A stretch of DNA of 64,000 nt. Origin: Eucommia ulmoides. Its lineage: Eukaryota; Streptophyta; Magnoliopsida; Garryales; Eucommiaceae. How positions within the stretch are numbered: the first letter of the stretch is position 1; every line of letters starts with the position of its first letter. Under the pieces are notes generated by a model that was not told the origin of the DNA, made no database searches, and saw nothing but the letters and a program-made list of their open reading frames with translations. A program made the translations under genes and the position numbers. Location: NCBI GenBank assembly GCA_016647705.1, contig CM028333.1, positions 12,297,616 through 12,361,615 on the forward strand, given 5' to 3'. Of the stretch, positions 34,061-45,889 are shown one piece after another.

Positions 34061-36576
34061 TTAGGTTGTGTTTGGCTTAGATTTTTTTTTTTTAGATTTT
34101 GTACAAAACATATCAAGTCTAAACTAAGCACTACAAAAGAACCCTAAGATCCACAAGGCCCAAGGACTTGGGACCCGGGACCAAGCCCGATTGAGTCGGG
34201 TTGGCAACAGTGGCAACGCGCGCTCGATAGTGTGACTTTTATTTATTTTATAAGTTGGATTTGGGTCAAAATTGTTGAATAGCTTATTTTGTTTCCAAAA
34301 TTGGTTATTGCCGCAATGCTTTTTTACCGCCTTACAATGTAAAATTTCTTGGAGAATTATAAAATTGTGGACAACTTTTGAATCTCAAGAACAATGTTAT
34401 TTAGATGGCATCTGTTTGGTGTTTCTGTATCTATTTCAAAAAAAAAAAAAATTCAGTAAATAAGCATTTTCTTTACTACTTATTTTGGGAACAAAATGTA
34501 AATGGATATAAATTATTAGATTAGACACTTCCAATGTGGAATTGTTGATTAATTTTATTTTGGATTAGGTTGATATTTGTTGTTCTGTGTTTTCATTTTG
34601 CATGAAGCCCCTCTGACGTGCTGGAGATAGAGGCAATAAAAATAATTTCAATTGAGGTAATTATTCAGTCTCTGTTTTTATGTGGGTGGAAAAAACTGAG
34701 ATTTGGTGGGATATTTCAATTGAATAATTTTGCTATTGCAAATCATCATATTAATTGAATATTTTATTTGAAAAACCAAAGTAATAAAGTTTTTTTTTTT
34801 TTTTTTATATATATATATCAGATTTATGTTCACCTGTTCCAAGAGAATTGGGAGCAAAAACACTGAACAGATGCCACCTTAGATAGTTGTACTCAATTTT
34901 CTTCATTTTTCCTTTTTGGATTTTGATTTTCTTCTTCTGAAAGGTGAACATGTTGAACCCAACGTATCCTTAGATAGTTGACATTAATATTCTTCGTTTT
35001 TTTTTTTTTCAATTGTTTCTTTTGGAAGGTGGATGGAATGAACACATTGTATTGTTTCTCCTCCTAATACTCATGAATCTCTCCCCCCATCTCAAGAAAT
35101 CATTCGTCGGCTGCAACATAAGGTCCTACTTTCTCCGTTGTTGTTGTCGCCGTCGTTGTTGCCTTTTCCCTTCATCTTCGATCGTGTTCAGGTACATGAT
35201 TGATTAATTTATGAATCTCCATGATTTTAAGAATTATGAGCATTGTCATCTAAAAAAAAACATTGATTTCTAAATCTTCGTGTTTTCCTCTTGAAGCGTT
35301 TGGAGCACGACTCCCTACTCTACCTAATAACTATCTTCAATATATGATTGACATTTTTAACATATTCATATGGATTTATAGCCATTTGTAACCATAACTT
35401 CATTTTCATGGATGTGATAATCATGTTTATAGCAGGAAGAAGCATGGTTGAGATTAGGGCATTTATTAGTGTTTATTCTAGAACACATTTGATTTTTTTT
35501 TTTGAAAATTAGGGATTTTATTAGTATTTTTATTCCAAGAGAAAGCTTCAGTTGTATATTTGTTCTTTGTCTTTTTCTTTCTTTTATATTTAAAAAATCA
35601 TTTAATGCTTTGGAATTTTAAAAATCAAAAGCAACACCAGAATTTGAAAATCAAAAGCAGAACTCAAACTTTAATGTCAACCCCATTTTTCTCCTTCTGT
35701 TTTTGTCTGTTTACGTATTTGAAAGATATTTGTTTTTGGCATTTGACAGTTTCAATTTTTTATTTAAGGGAGTGGAGAAGTTAGGAGGGTTGTATGTTAC
35801 ACCTGGTGGAGCGATTCCTTTCGAGCAAAAGGGGTGTTCATCACATTGACAATTTTATCTCTGGTCATAGAGGAGCATCTTCCACATTTGTTGGCTCTAC
35901 TCTTGAATAAAACGCGTTGCCTAGTACTCTCAAATCGAACACACACACCCTAACGTTTTGAATCTCGAGCATTAAGGAGTCTAGACTCAAAAATTTCGTG
36001 TTCTTCTTATCGGTCTCAGTTATGGATAAGTAATTGTCTCGATTGAATAGAGAATTATTTAGATTTTGCTAGATATTAGCACTGTCATTTTTCGAGTCGA
36101 AAATGTGGATATGGGGATCAATGATGACTATTGGAACAGTTCTAAGGATCCAATAATGAAACTTTTTATAACGTTTATTACACTTTATAAATGGATATCT
36201 AATAAGATATATTGATGTTTTCTGTTTTTGTATGAAGATTTACTGTGAAGATTATGGATTTGCTGTCGTCTTTGTTGGTGACGGTATGTGTTTTGACTAA
36301 AACACAATATAAAATGTTATTTCTAATTAATTTTTTGTCTCGACTATACTACCTTTTATGTAGTGTTTGGAAATAGCGAATTTCGTGTTTCAATCCCATG
36401 AAACCAAATGTCGCCTAAAGATCGATTCTTTTTAACCATTTCATTTGTGATTTCACCTTTATGACTTTAAACATCTAGTCTTGATTGATAGCTACTATTG
36501 GTGTTTAATTGTTATTTAATATTGTTCAAATGAAATTATTGTGGTCTTGATTGATGTTCAACTATTCGTTATTATT
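34061..36576. other. AT-rich stretch without recognisable genes
   Basis: Only long T and A runs and short frames. A pyrimidine-rich block at 35060-35190 ends GTGTTCAG followed by GTACATGATTG, which looks like an untranslated first exon with a splice donor, but no coding exon follows. Confidence 0.5.
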
Positions 36577-36654
36577 AAAGGACAACACAGTGCACGAAAG
36601 CTCTCACCGTTGTGGGGGTCTGGGAAGGGTCAGATGTGTATACAAAGGAGATTA
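36577..36654 (-). repeat. SINE-like fragment (Au-type body)
   Basis: AAAGGACAACACAGTGCACG followed by GGGGGTCTGGGAAGGGTCAG resembles the complement of the 3' body of the Au SINE family widespread in plants. The tRNA-related head with its A and B boxes is absent, so it is truncated. Recognised from memory of the consensus only. Confidence 0.45.
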
Positions 36655-36683
36655 TATCAATTTTATTTTTTTGGTTTTAGACT

Positions 36684-36699
36684 CGTGCCATCAGGCACG
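36684..36699 (+). other. Helitron-type hairpin (CGTGCC-ATCA-GGCACG)
   Basis: Six-base stem, four-base loop, followed by GGG. The same stem with loop TTTA is at 44619-44634, where it is followed by CTAG. Here no CTRR end follows within 20 bases, so it is either an eroded Helitron end or chance. Confidence 0.35.
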
Positions 36700-36944
36700 G
36701 GTTTTATAATATGATTTTTTAGTTATTATTGTACTTAATTATTTTTTGTTCTTGTGTTTTAATAAAATGTGTATAATGTTATATAAACAGAGAAGATTAT
36801 ATCAACACATTTGTTTTTAATCGGGAAAGTGTTTGTTGACTAGGACATTTCTACGGTTTGAATTGTATCTCACAGAATGGATGGCTGAGATTTATTCGGA
36901 TATATAAAATAACCGCTCTCTTGATAACATGATAGACATTTGCT

Positions 36945-37005
36945 GATTAGTTGGCAACTCAAGTGGTTGATTAGTGTTATGTCTGGGGTTCAAATCCAAC
37001 CCCTT
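36945..37005 (+). repeat. Possible tRNA-derived SINE head
   Basis: TTGGCAACTCAAGTGG resembles a pol III A box and GGTTCAAATCC about 35 bases later matches the B box. A T-run follows. It does not fold as a complete tRNA, so a SINE head is more likely than a tRNA gene. Confidence 0.3.
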
Positions 37006-38834
37006 TTGTTTTTTTCACCCTTTTTTTGGCGTTCCTAAACCCTTTCATTTGCAAATAGAAGACCTAACTCCCACCTCTACAATCGGCTGTTCCACTCCAT
37101 GATCCTTGCATTATCCTTAACTCTCACGATCCTTGCCATCAACGTCACTTACCACGTCTATTTGTTCAACCCTACGTTCACCAATCATCATTCCCACGTT
37201 TACCGACTATCGCCTCTTCCTTTTTCACCAAATGAAACTAATTCTCGTCATCTTATTTCTTTTAGAACCGAAGGGTTTCTTCCAACAGAAGAACACCACC
37301 GGCGGCACTACTAAATCCAGCACGCATATCCTATGGTCCTCTAGATCTCCAAGATTTGTTCCCTCCTTCACTCTTAGGGTTTCGGTTCCGATTTAGTGAT
37401 TTTTGTGACTCAAATGCTTCAATCAATTCATGCACAGGTGACTTCAATCCATCCAGGAAATTTCTCTCTTTTCCACTGTTCGCAACCTAGGTAACCCTCT
37501 ATTCCAATTTCTTAAGGTTTGTTTGTCTTGATTGAAGATGTTGTGTAACTAAATATGGTTAGTGATTCATGGTGTTTGTCTTTGTTTTTTGTTCTTAGAA
37601 AATCTGGGAACATTAAGAAAAATCTGAGAACGAAAAAAAAGAAGGAAAGTAAACGTTTTATTTTGGAATTTAAGAGCAATTTTGTTATGTTTTTGGAAAT
37701 TTTGTTTTAACATTCTAAGAACAGAATATATATATATATAAATCGCAACATATTTACATTTTGAGCCGTTGGATTGAATATTGTATGGTTAAGATTAGAT
37801 CTGGAGACATTTTATATTTGAGATATTTTAAACCCTTAGATCAAATATCTAATGGTCGAAATTGAATGATACAAGAGACATTTTTGGCCAGGTTGAGATT
37901 TTTTGATCAATTTTGACTGTGGGATCGTTTTGATCCAACGGTTGTGATTGAATTTTTTTTTTTAAAATCTCTCAAGTCACAACACTCTATAGTTTCCCTA
38001 TTTATGAATAAATCCCCAAATCTCTCACAATCCTGCCATAATCGCGACCGCCTTATTTGCTCTCTCAATCTTATTGCCATCTCTATTCCAAAAATTTGAC
38101 TCCAACTTTCCTCTTCAGATCCATTCCCAATCCATCACCGTTCTATCACAAATCGTTGCCGTCGCTCTCACTCTCTCCATCGCCACCGACAGGACCTCCA
38201 TGGCCTGCCGTTGCCTCACCACCTCCATCGTATCTGCTACTGCCATCGCCGTTATCGTCGCCTCGATCAATCGCTGCCTTCAGGTACATTTTTACCTCCG
38301 ATTTTTCTCAGATTGATCTCAGATTCAGATCAAGAATTTACCTCCAATTTTCTTCTTTCATTTCTTCTTTCAGATCCATTGAATTGTTCGAGAGTATTCG
38401 TGGCAGAGGAATCGCCTCCATCGCCATGTCTTCTCACTCAAGCTCCAGTGCAACGTCAATCTTGATCGATCAATGCCCCCCATTCTGCATGTTTTTCTCA
38501 ATCGATGTCTGACTTTAGAGATTGGATTTTGTTTTGGATTTTTCCATTCTCTCTCTCTCTCTCTCTTGCGATATCGCTCTCGAGTTCGATCTGTCACGCC
38601 ACCGTGATTCTGTAGCCCACCCAACCCTTGGTAAGTCTTTTCTACCTCACTCAGGTTCTATCTCAACTTCGTCGCTCACCACATACCAATATAACTTTGA
38701 ACAAATTTGTGTTTAATTTAACCAGATGTAACTCAAATTTTGCTAGATCTGAGTTCGACCTAATCAAGCCCATTTCCATTTTGCTATGTGTTTTAATGTT
38801 TTTTTTTTTTTTTCTATAAGCAGTTGAATTATTT
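37006..38834. other. Gene-poor stretch with exon-like pyrimidine-rich blocks
   Basis: Holds CT-rich blocks (37060-37400, 38040-38600) with short frames. The longest, 38057-38512 (151 codons), is almost all Ser, Pro, Phe and Ile and looks like an untranslated leader read as protein. Possible splice donors are CTTCAG/GTACAT at 38281 and CCTTG/GTAAGTC at 38630. No conserved domain is recognised. Confidence 0.4.
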
Positions 38835-38872
38835 GAAAATTTTGCTCCCAGAATTTTCAAATAATTTTTGAA
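38835..38872. repeat. Short inverted repeat
   Basis: ATTATTTGAAAATTTTG and CAGAATTTTCAAATAAT form a 14-16 bp stem around a small loop. Probably MITE debris. Confidence 0.5.
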
Positions 38873-39026
38873 AACAACTGATTTATTCCTGCACTTCTAT
38901 TTCTATAGCGAGAATCCAGGGAAATCTACCATACCAAAAGAATGCGTAGGTGAGCCCCTTTCCCCCAAATCTGTAACTTTCAACTTTAGCCAAGTATTAT
39001 TTTTGGGTTTTTTTTAAAGAGCTTTT

Positions 39027-39170
39027 GAGTTACTAATTTTTGTACTGAATCAAAAAATTTGTAATTGAATAGTGTATTTCGCATCAAGTTCAACTGTAGA
39101 GTTACTAATTTTTGTACTAAATCAAAATTTTTGTAATTGAATAGGGAATTTTGCGTCAAGTTCAACTTCA
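39027..39170 (+). repeat. 72-bp tandem duplication
   Basis: GAGTTACTAATTTTTGTACT starts at 39027 and again at 39099; each copy ends AAGTTCAACT. Two units only. Confidence 0.8.
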
Positions 39171-42158
39171 ATGAAAGTTATGTTATATTCGGGAGTGACT
39201 ATACTAATCTCAGACTTTGGAAATTCAAAGCATTAAAGTAAATAAGAGTTGTACGATTCTCATCTATCTCTGCCTATATTTCTTTTACTTTTTCAAGCTG
39301 AAATATTTTTAAGACTTTCGAATAAGATTTGTCCTTTTAGCTGCATAATGTACTATTATTCATGAGTTATACGTAGCAACAGAAAAAAAAAATTATATAA
39401 TCCTTGGAGTGATACACTTACATGTCAACTGCATAATGTTGATATCAACTGTCCCTTAAAGTTTTTTTTTTTGTTAGTTCTTGAGTATTTGTTGAATGTG
39501 GATTGTAGAGTCCCTCCCAATTTATCAGATCTGTATTTGATTTATAGGTTTTGATTTATTGTTGTTGCCTTTTCTAATATGAAATCGAACTCGAAAATGT
39601 TGTCCGGTAATTACAGTGTTGGTGATTATTGATTGTTTTTGAGTTTCCCAGATCTTGCTTAGCTAGATTGTTGCCCAGATCTCACTTGGGTAGTTGGCTT
39701 GAGATTTAAAAAAGGTCAATATCACAAGATGATTTAATTTTGGTTTTGTACTTGCTACTTTGCTACGTGTTTTCATATAATCAATGTTATTGCTTTAATG
39801 TTACATTGCAGTTGAAGAAGGAATTAAACTAAAACAAGATACTCAAACACCTTGAAAATAAGTTTTGCTGCAACGGTCACTAGCATGTGAGCATCTGAAT
39901 TTAAAATTAGATTCGTTTGGGCACCATTTGTTTTGTTTTTTTAATTTTTTAAAGCAAAAACTTAAAAAAGGCGGTAGTTTTTTAATTTGTTAATTAAATT
40001 TATATTTTGTTTGGATTTGTGGTTAATTAAATGAAAGTGAAGCTGAATTAGGGTTAATATGATTTTTATGACCCCAATTTGAAGGCTTGAATTACAGTAC
40101 TAATTGCTTGAATAGAAAATTCTAAATTTGTTCATTCTTTTCAAATTGTTACTTCCACTTTTGTTTGCAAATTAATGATTGGAATCTAAATTTTCAAACA
40201 AGGCAAAGTATATTGTTATCCACTATTTATATATCCGCTTCATCAGGTTAGTGTGTGTAGTTTTTCTTTTTAATGTTCATATTTTACAATTGTTAAAGGA
40301 TTAAATATGATGCAAGTGTAGATACTTTTTGTTTGTATTTTAAACTTCAGTTTAAGTTTTTTCATTTTTTAATTTTAACTCTTTGAAACCGTGGTCATCT
40401 GTTCACCTAAATGGTGATTTTTAATATGCTTATGTAAACTCCAAACAGATTAACCCTAAAAGATTCAATTCGACGGTAGCAGACCATGGTGAAACGTGGT
40501 TCTTCCGGAGACGAACCGCACCGAACAAGTATGTAACCCGGTTCTCGATTTTTGTCGTAATGGAGAGATTTTTTTTTTCCATTATCCTCAAATTTAGATA
40601 TGTTTAATTGTTTTTTTTCTCTAATTACTAAGTTTAAAAAAGTTTGCAATTGCAATGATTGTTTAATATATACACGCAAGGGTTCCAAGAAAAATGTAAA
40701 TAATATTTTCTTTTGTGTTATGAAATAAAATAAGGTGAATTTTTTTGACAATATTATTTGTTGTGAAATAAAATAGGGTAAATTTTTTCCAGAGCTTAGC
40801 TTCAATAAGAGCCACCTTCAATTCTCAGTGCAATATTTACTCAAAAGTGCAGTGGTTCTGTACTTTTTATTCAGGTATATTTCACTTCCATTTGTAGGCA
40901 ATTTATCTTTTGATTTTTTTATTCATTTTTTAATGTCTATAAGAGTTCTTTTATGTTTTTGGATTATATTGAAATATTTTTCCATTTATTGTAAAAAAAC
41001 AAAACTAATATATTTTCCTTTGGTTTGATCTTGAATATTTTATTTACTCCAATTTTTGCACAACAATTAAATTTCCTTTGGTAAGTGTGAACAAGACAGT
41101 AGATTTCAGTGACTTCAAATATATTTTGTCTGCGCATTAAATTTTCATGATATCAACTCTTTGATGTTTCAGTTTGGAACTATATTGTTTGGTATAACTA
41201 GGTTGTGCTTCTCTCTCTAAATCTCTGATCTTTCTTCAAGTTATGACGCCGAAGGCTATTGTTGAGATAGTTTGGTTTGATTTTGACGATGATCTTTTTG
41301 TTTTTGAGCTTCCATCATTGTGTTCTTTCCAGTAAGCTTACTGTTTACGAAATACACCCGTTGGATTAAACAAATCAAACTTTGTAGTGGTTAATTTTTT
41401 TTCTCTCTCTCTAGAATTAGGACTCTTTATGTTATTTTTGTTGAAACCCGATTACGGTGATTCATTTAGATCTTCAATGTCATCCGATATGAGTTAAATC
41501 CCGGAATTGTTAGTCTCAAGATCTATTAACGTCGTTGTTTGAAATTTTTGAATTCAGACAAATATACGTTGCGATTCTTGATGTTTATGGATGAATTATT
41601 GGAGACTGTAGCCTATCAGGATGTTTTTGTTATCTGATTCATTGGTTATTTCTGCTGCTAAGTTATTGGAAATTGTCGATTTTGGTGTTATTTGGTTTAG
41701 GGTTTTAAAGTTGTTTGAGCAAGGAGGAGGGGATCGATCTTTTGTTTCTTCCAACAGTGGGACCGCTAATAAAACCGTAGGCCAGGTTACGACGGAAGCA
41801 GGTGGGAAGAGGTTCTTATAGAGGAAGTTAGATTAGTGGGGGACTAGAGGATTATTGGAAAATTAAGGGTTTTTTTTCTGGTCCAGACTTGAGTGTCTTA
41901 GTTGTTGTTGGTGGTAGAAATTTTAATGGAGAAAGGGGAGGAAATGGGTAGTCTGTTTCACCAAGCACTTCGAAGCCTGTGTTTCAACACTCCATGGAAG
42001 TATGCAGTCTTTTGGAAACTCAAATATCGTGCTAGGATGTAAGCTTTTTATATGTTGCTCCTCCTTTTTTCAATCTTTGCATTTCTCTTTGTTGTTCTTC
42101 TGCTTTTCTTTGATGTTCTTTTGCTTTTATATTATTAGTTTATTGGTTTATTTGTTGA
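39171..42158. other. AT-rich stretch without recognisable genes
   Basis: Frames up to 132 codons exist (40407-40805, minus) but are dominated by Lys, Phe and Ile and show no domain. Nothing else supported. Confidence 0.45.
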
Positions 42159-42256
42159 GAATTGAAGCTTCAGAATTGGAATTGGAAATAAACGCATGTG
42201 AAAATCTAAAAATTTACATGCGTTCATTTTGAATTCCAATTCCAAGGCTTGAATTC
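42159..42256. repeat. Small MITE-like palindrome
   Basis: The left arm from GAATTGAAGCTTC through AACGCATGT is mirrored by ACATGCGTT through GGCTTGAATTC, about 40 bp each with a few mismatches and a 15-bp loop. Confidence 0.65.
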
Positions 42257-44343
42257 CGTGCTAACAAACGGTACTTTAACGTCTTATTTGCCAATGAAAA
42301 TATTGTAAGTAAAACATCTCATTTTCCTTTAACATTTGTATCAATGAAATTGAATCAAACCAGTAAATAAGAAAGTAATTTTCATTTTATTTTTATTTTT
42401 TTTAAACTTTCATTTTAGTTAGTCCTCTAAAAATGGAGTTCGTCCTTATTTTCGATTCACATTTTCTTTTTATTGGTTCTTTGCGATATGGATTATCGAC
42501 ATAACTATTGTCATTGAATGTCGAAAGTTGTTGCACAAAAGGGAGCATGTTATTAAATTCCACCTTAATTATGGAAAGGTCATAGATTTGTGTGATTTCC
42601 AAAGGTTTCCGGAACATGGTAGACCTATTGTAGGTTTCGGGGTTTTAGTTTGGAACCGTTGATTTGATCTACGATAAGTTTCAATAGAAGCAGAAGTCCA
42701 CTTAGAGAAGAGGTTCCTTAGTAGGGGACGAATATAAGTTGGTAAGTTTTGGGCCTTGTTTATATAGCGTTTTCTTTTTTTCTTTATTATTTTTTAAATT
42801 CTATTTTTTTATTTCTCTTTTGAAATCCAAGATCCATTGAATTCCCTTCTGACGCCATAACTCTTAACATATATAGATTGTATAGCAATGCATAGAATCT
42901 TAGACCTTTTGATGATATTCTTAACTGGACATTTTAACTGGTTCATTGTTTAAAATGTGTGAATTGGTTTAAAAACTATTCATCGCTTTGTTTTTTTTAA
43001 TTCTATTTTTTGAGTTGTTTGTATTATCTGAAATTCAACTTCTTTTACTTATGTTGATTATTTCTTTTAATTTCTTGCAGGGGAGGGGGGAAGTTTGAGT
43101 AATAATTTATCTAATTATATGCTAAATGAACTTGATTTGGGACAAGTATTGTATTATGTTATAAACCTCTTTGTCTATTGCACTTACTCCAGTTTTGAAA
43201 TTAAACAGCTCTGAGATGAAGGAGTGGTTGAATCTTTTGTTTATATTTTTTTTTTCTATTTCTAATATCCGTTTTAGATTTTTGTTGTCTTCTTAATTCC
43301 TGATTTTGTTTCTGTATGTAGTTTTTAATTTATGTGGCTATGTTTAATATATGTTTATCTTTTAGATGTAAGATTATATACAACCAAAACAAAATCTAAA
43401 CAATAAAAGTGGATCAACAACTGAAGAAAACCCAAGATCGGGACATACTTTTGTCAATTGCACTTTTTCTTCTTCTCTAATTTTTCTCACTGTTTTGGCA
43501 CTTCTAAGCTCTCAAAACATTCAGAAATAGATGGTGTATATGCTGGAGGTTAAGTGCTTGAGCTTAGGGACTAAAACCTCTTATATAGCCAAGCTCCCAT
43601 CAAAGTTTATGGTTCTTCCATTACCATTTCTTGAGTAAATCAATGAATAACGGTTGAAATATTTTCCAAACTTAATGGAATTCAATGATCCACATTTTAG
43701 TTTACCGTTTAAGAAAATGAATCATTTACTTTAGAATGACTTTTCAATTTTTAATTTATATTTATACTTCTATTTGTGAGAACTTTTATTCTTATCAAAA
43801 TTCCAAATTTTATATCAAATCACATATTTTCGTTTTGATTCTTGGGATTCAAGTGGTCTTCGTTTGTTTTGGTCGTTATGTTTTTAATTTTGCATTGTGG
43901 ATGTTGCAGATGATGAAGAAGGTTAAGGAGGAACCTGTCTTTGATCATTAATGATTGTTGTCGACATTGCAGATGATGAATAACTTCATATTGTAGATTG
44001 TGGTATAATTGTTCATTAGAAGATAATTGTTTATCATATGATTGTGTTAGTTATTATTGTGTCTGGTTGTTAATGTTGTGTTATAAAATAGGTGGTGTTA
44101 AAAGATAGGAATTAGAGAATTTGGAATGTTATATAAATAAAGGTGTTTATGTTCAATTATTGGTTTTGCTAATTTGAAAATAGTTTTTGAATGTTAGTGT
44201 ATTGTATCAACAATGGGAATTATGTCAAAATACTTCAAATTTTTTACTAGTTATGTTTGTTTACGTGGTGTTCATTATAAAAATAGAAGTTAATAATTTG
44301 AAAATGTTATAAACATAAATGGGTTTATATCGATTTTTTTTTG
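42257..44343. other. AT-rich stretch without recognisable genes
   Basis: Acceptor-like sites (TTTCTTGCAG at 43080, GATGTTGCAG near 43909) occur, but the frames between them are short. No product can be named. Confidence 0.4.
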
Positions 44344-44556
44344 GGTTAATTATACTTTATCTCCCTGTGGTTTGACCAATTTGTACTTACCCTCCTGTGG
44401 TTTGAAAATCGTCACATTCCCCCCCCTGTGGTAAGATTGTCAAACCACTTACCCCCTTGATGTAAGGGATAAGTACACCAAATATTTGACCACAAGGGGG
44501 CATAGGGGGGTAAGTGCAAATTGATCAAATCACAGGGGGATATAGTGTAATTAACC
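44344..44556. mobile_element. MITE, 213 bp, with CCCTGTGG motifs
   Basis: Begins GGTTAATTATACTTTATCTC and ends with the near-complement (GATATAGTGTAATTAACC). The body repeats CCTGTGGTTTGA on one side and its complement on the other, so nearly the whole element can fold. This type of CTGTGGTTTGA palindromic MITE is common in plants. Confidence 0.75.
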
Positions 44557-44616
44557 TTCTTTTTTTTTTGCTAAATTATGATACTTTTTATAATAAAAAA
44601 AATACATAAATTAAAA

Positions 44617-44647
44617 CGCGTGCCTTTAGGCACGGGTAATACCCTAG
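44617..44647 (+). mobile_element. Helitron 3' end
   Basis: A hairpin (CGTGCC TTTA GGCACG, 44619-44634) is followed ten bases later by the terminal CTAG (44644-44647). The next base is T and the following sequence TATATATATAAAATC is identical to the Gypsy-1 LTR at about 7114-7128, where it is preceded by CTAA. The element therefore sits between A and T of an LTR, the known Helitron target. The 5' end (TC) could not be found; the body lies to the left and may include part of 34061-44616. Confidence 0.65.
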
Positions 44648-44901
44648 TATATATATAAAATCACTTTCCTTTATTGAGAATGAAAATGAATTTATTTATT
44701 TATTTAAAATTACACGAATCTCCCATCAATTTTCTTTAAGTTCTTAATTAAATCCAAAATCTAAAATTAATGTTTTTAAAATTGCTATTTGACCCCTAAA
44801 ATTTTAATTAAAATTAGAAATGACACATTCTATACCGTTATTTTCTAAATGTGCTAAAAATGCAACTAATGATTATGTTATGCTAAAATTAGGGTCTTAC
44901 A
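44648..44901 (-). repeat. Detached gypsy LTR end
   Basis: Matches the last 250 bp of the Gypsy-1 LTR (7111-7359) more closely than the corresponding part of Gypsy-2, and ends GGGTCTTACA. It is bounded on the left by the Helitron end and on the right by the middle of another LTR of the same family. Confidence 0.8.
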
Positions 44902-44976
44902 TACACCACCGTCCGAACTTCACATGCACACACAACACGCACTGTTGGACAATCCACACATACACCGTAGCAATTG

Positions 44977-45015
<39 letters not shown>

Positions 45016-45606
45016 CACACAAACACACACACACACACACACACATATACATACACATATTTGTCTGAACACCCACACACACACATTTGTCTGAACACCC
45101 ACACACACGGATGGCAACTAAGCAACGACGATTACCCACACACACACCGACGATTATCGTCAACTGATCAGTCATACATACACAGAGTTTGATCAACCAT
45201 ACACAACAGCGACATACACCTACACATGCACATACGGCGATGATCGAACGACAGACACACCCATAGTACACGACAATGAACAACGACGATCACCCATGCG
45301 ATCCACACACACACACACACTCGTCCGATCACATACAAACCCACACACTATCACCGGATGAACGACGACGATGATACACACACACCCATGCCGGAGAAAC
45401 GGCGACCCAACGACACAATTGACACCCACACTGTCGATCCACTCTCTCTCTGTTTTTTGATGTCTTCTTTTGAGGGTGATGATCACAATTGCATAGATAT
45501 AAATATATATAAATATATATGCATGATTTAGGTGGATCTCCTCACTCCAAATAAAGCCACGTCATGATCTCTCTCTTCCTATTTTGGTTTTTTATCCCAC
45601 TATGTG

Positions 45607-45647
<41 letters not shown>

Positions 45648-45853
45648 TAATTTTTTTCCAAATTACATTAACATTCCCTCAATTTTCCTTAGGTTATTAT
45701 TTGAATCCCCAAATTTAAAATGAGTATTTTTAAAATTGCTAATTGACCCCTAAACTTTTAATTTAAATTAGAAATGACACAATCTACCCCATTATTTTCT
45801 AAACGTACTAAAATGCAGCTAAATTATGTGTATGCAAAAATTAGGGTATTACA
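44902..45853 (-). repeat. Gypsy-2 3' LTR, lacking its first part
   Basis: Begins abruptly with ACACCACCGTCCGAAC, homologous to about 52480 in the Gypsy-2 5' LTR, and then follows it: ACACAC-rich to 45400, (TA)n near 45611-45645, AT-rich, ending GGGTATTACA. The 1.8 kb that should precede is absent here. Frames on either strand are CA/GT repeat artefacts. Confidence 0.8.
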
Positions 45854-45889
45854 ACTCTTCCCTCCTAAAAGAAATTTTGTCCCGAAATT

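Noticed and set aside
36945-37005. tRNA gene
   Set aside because: Only A-box and B-box-like pieces; the acceptor and anticodon stems cannot be formed.
38057-38512. 151-codon Ser/Pro/Phe-rich frame
   Set aside because: CT-rich leader-like DNA; composition explains the frame and no homology or start context supports it.
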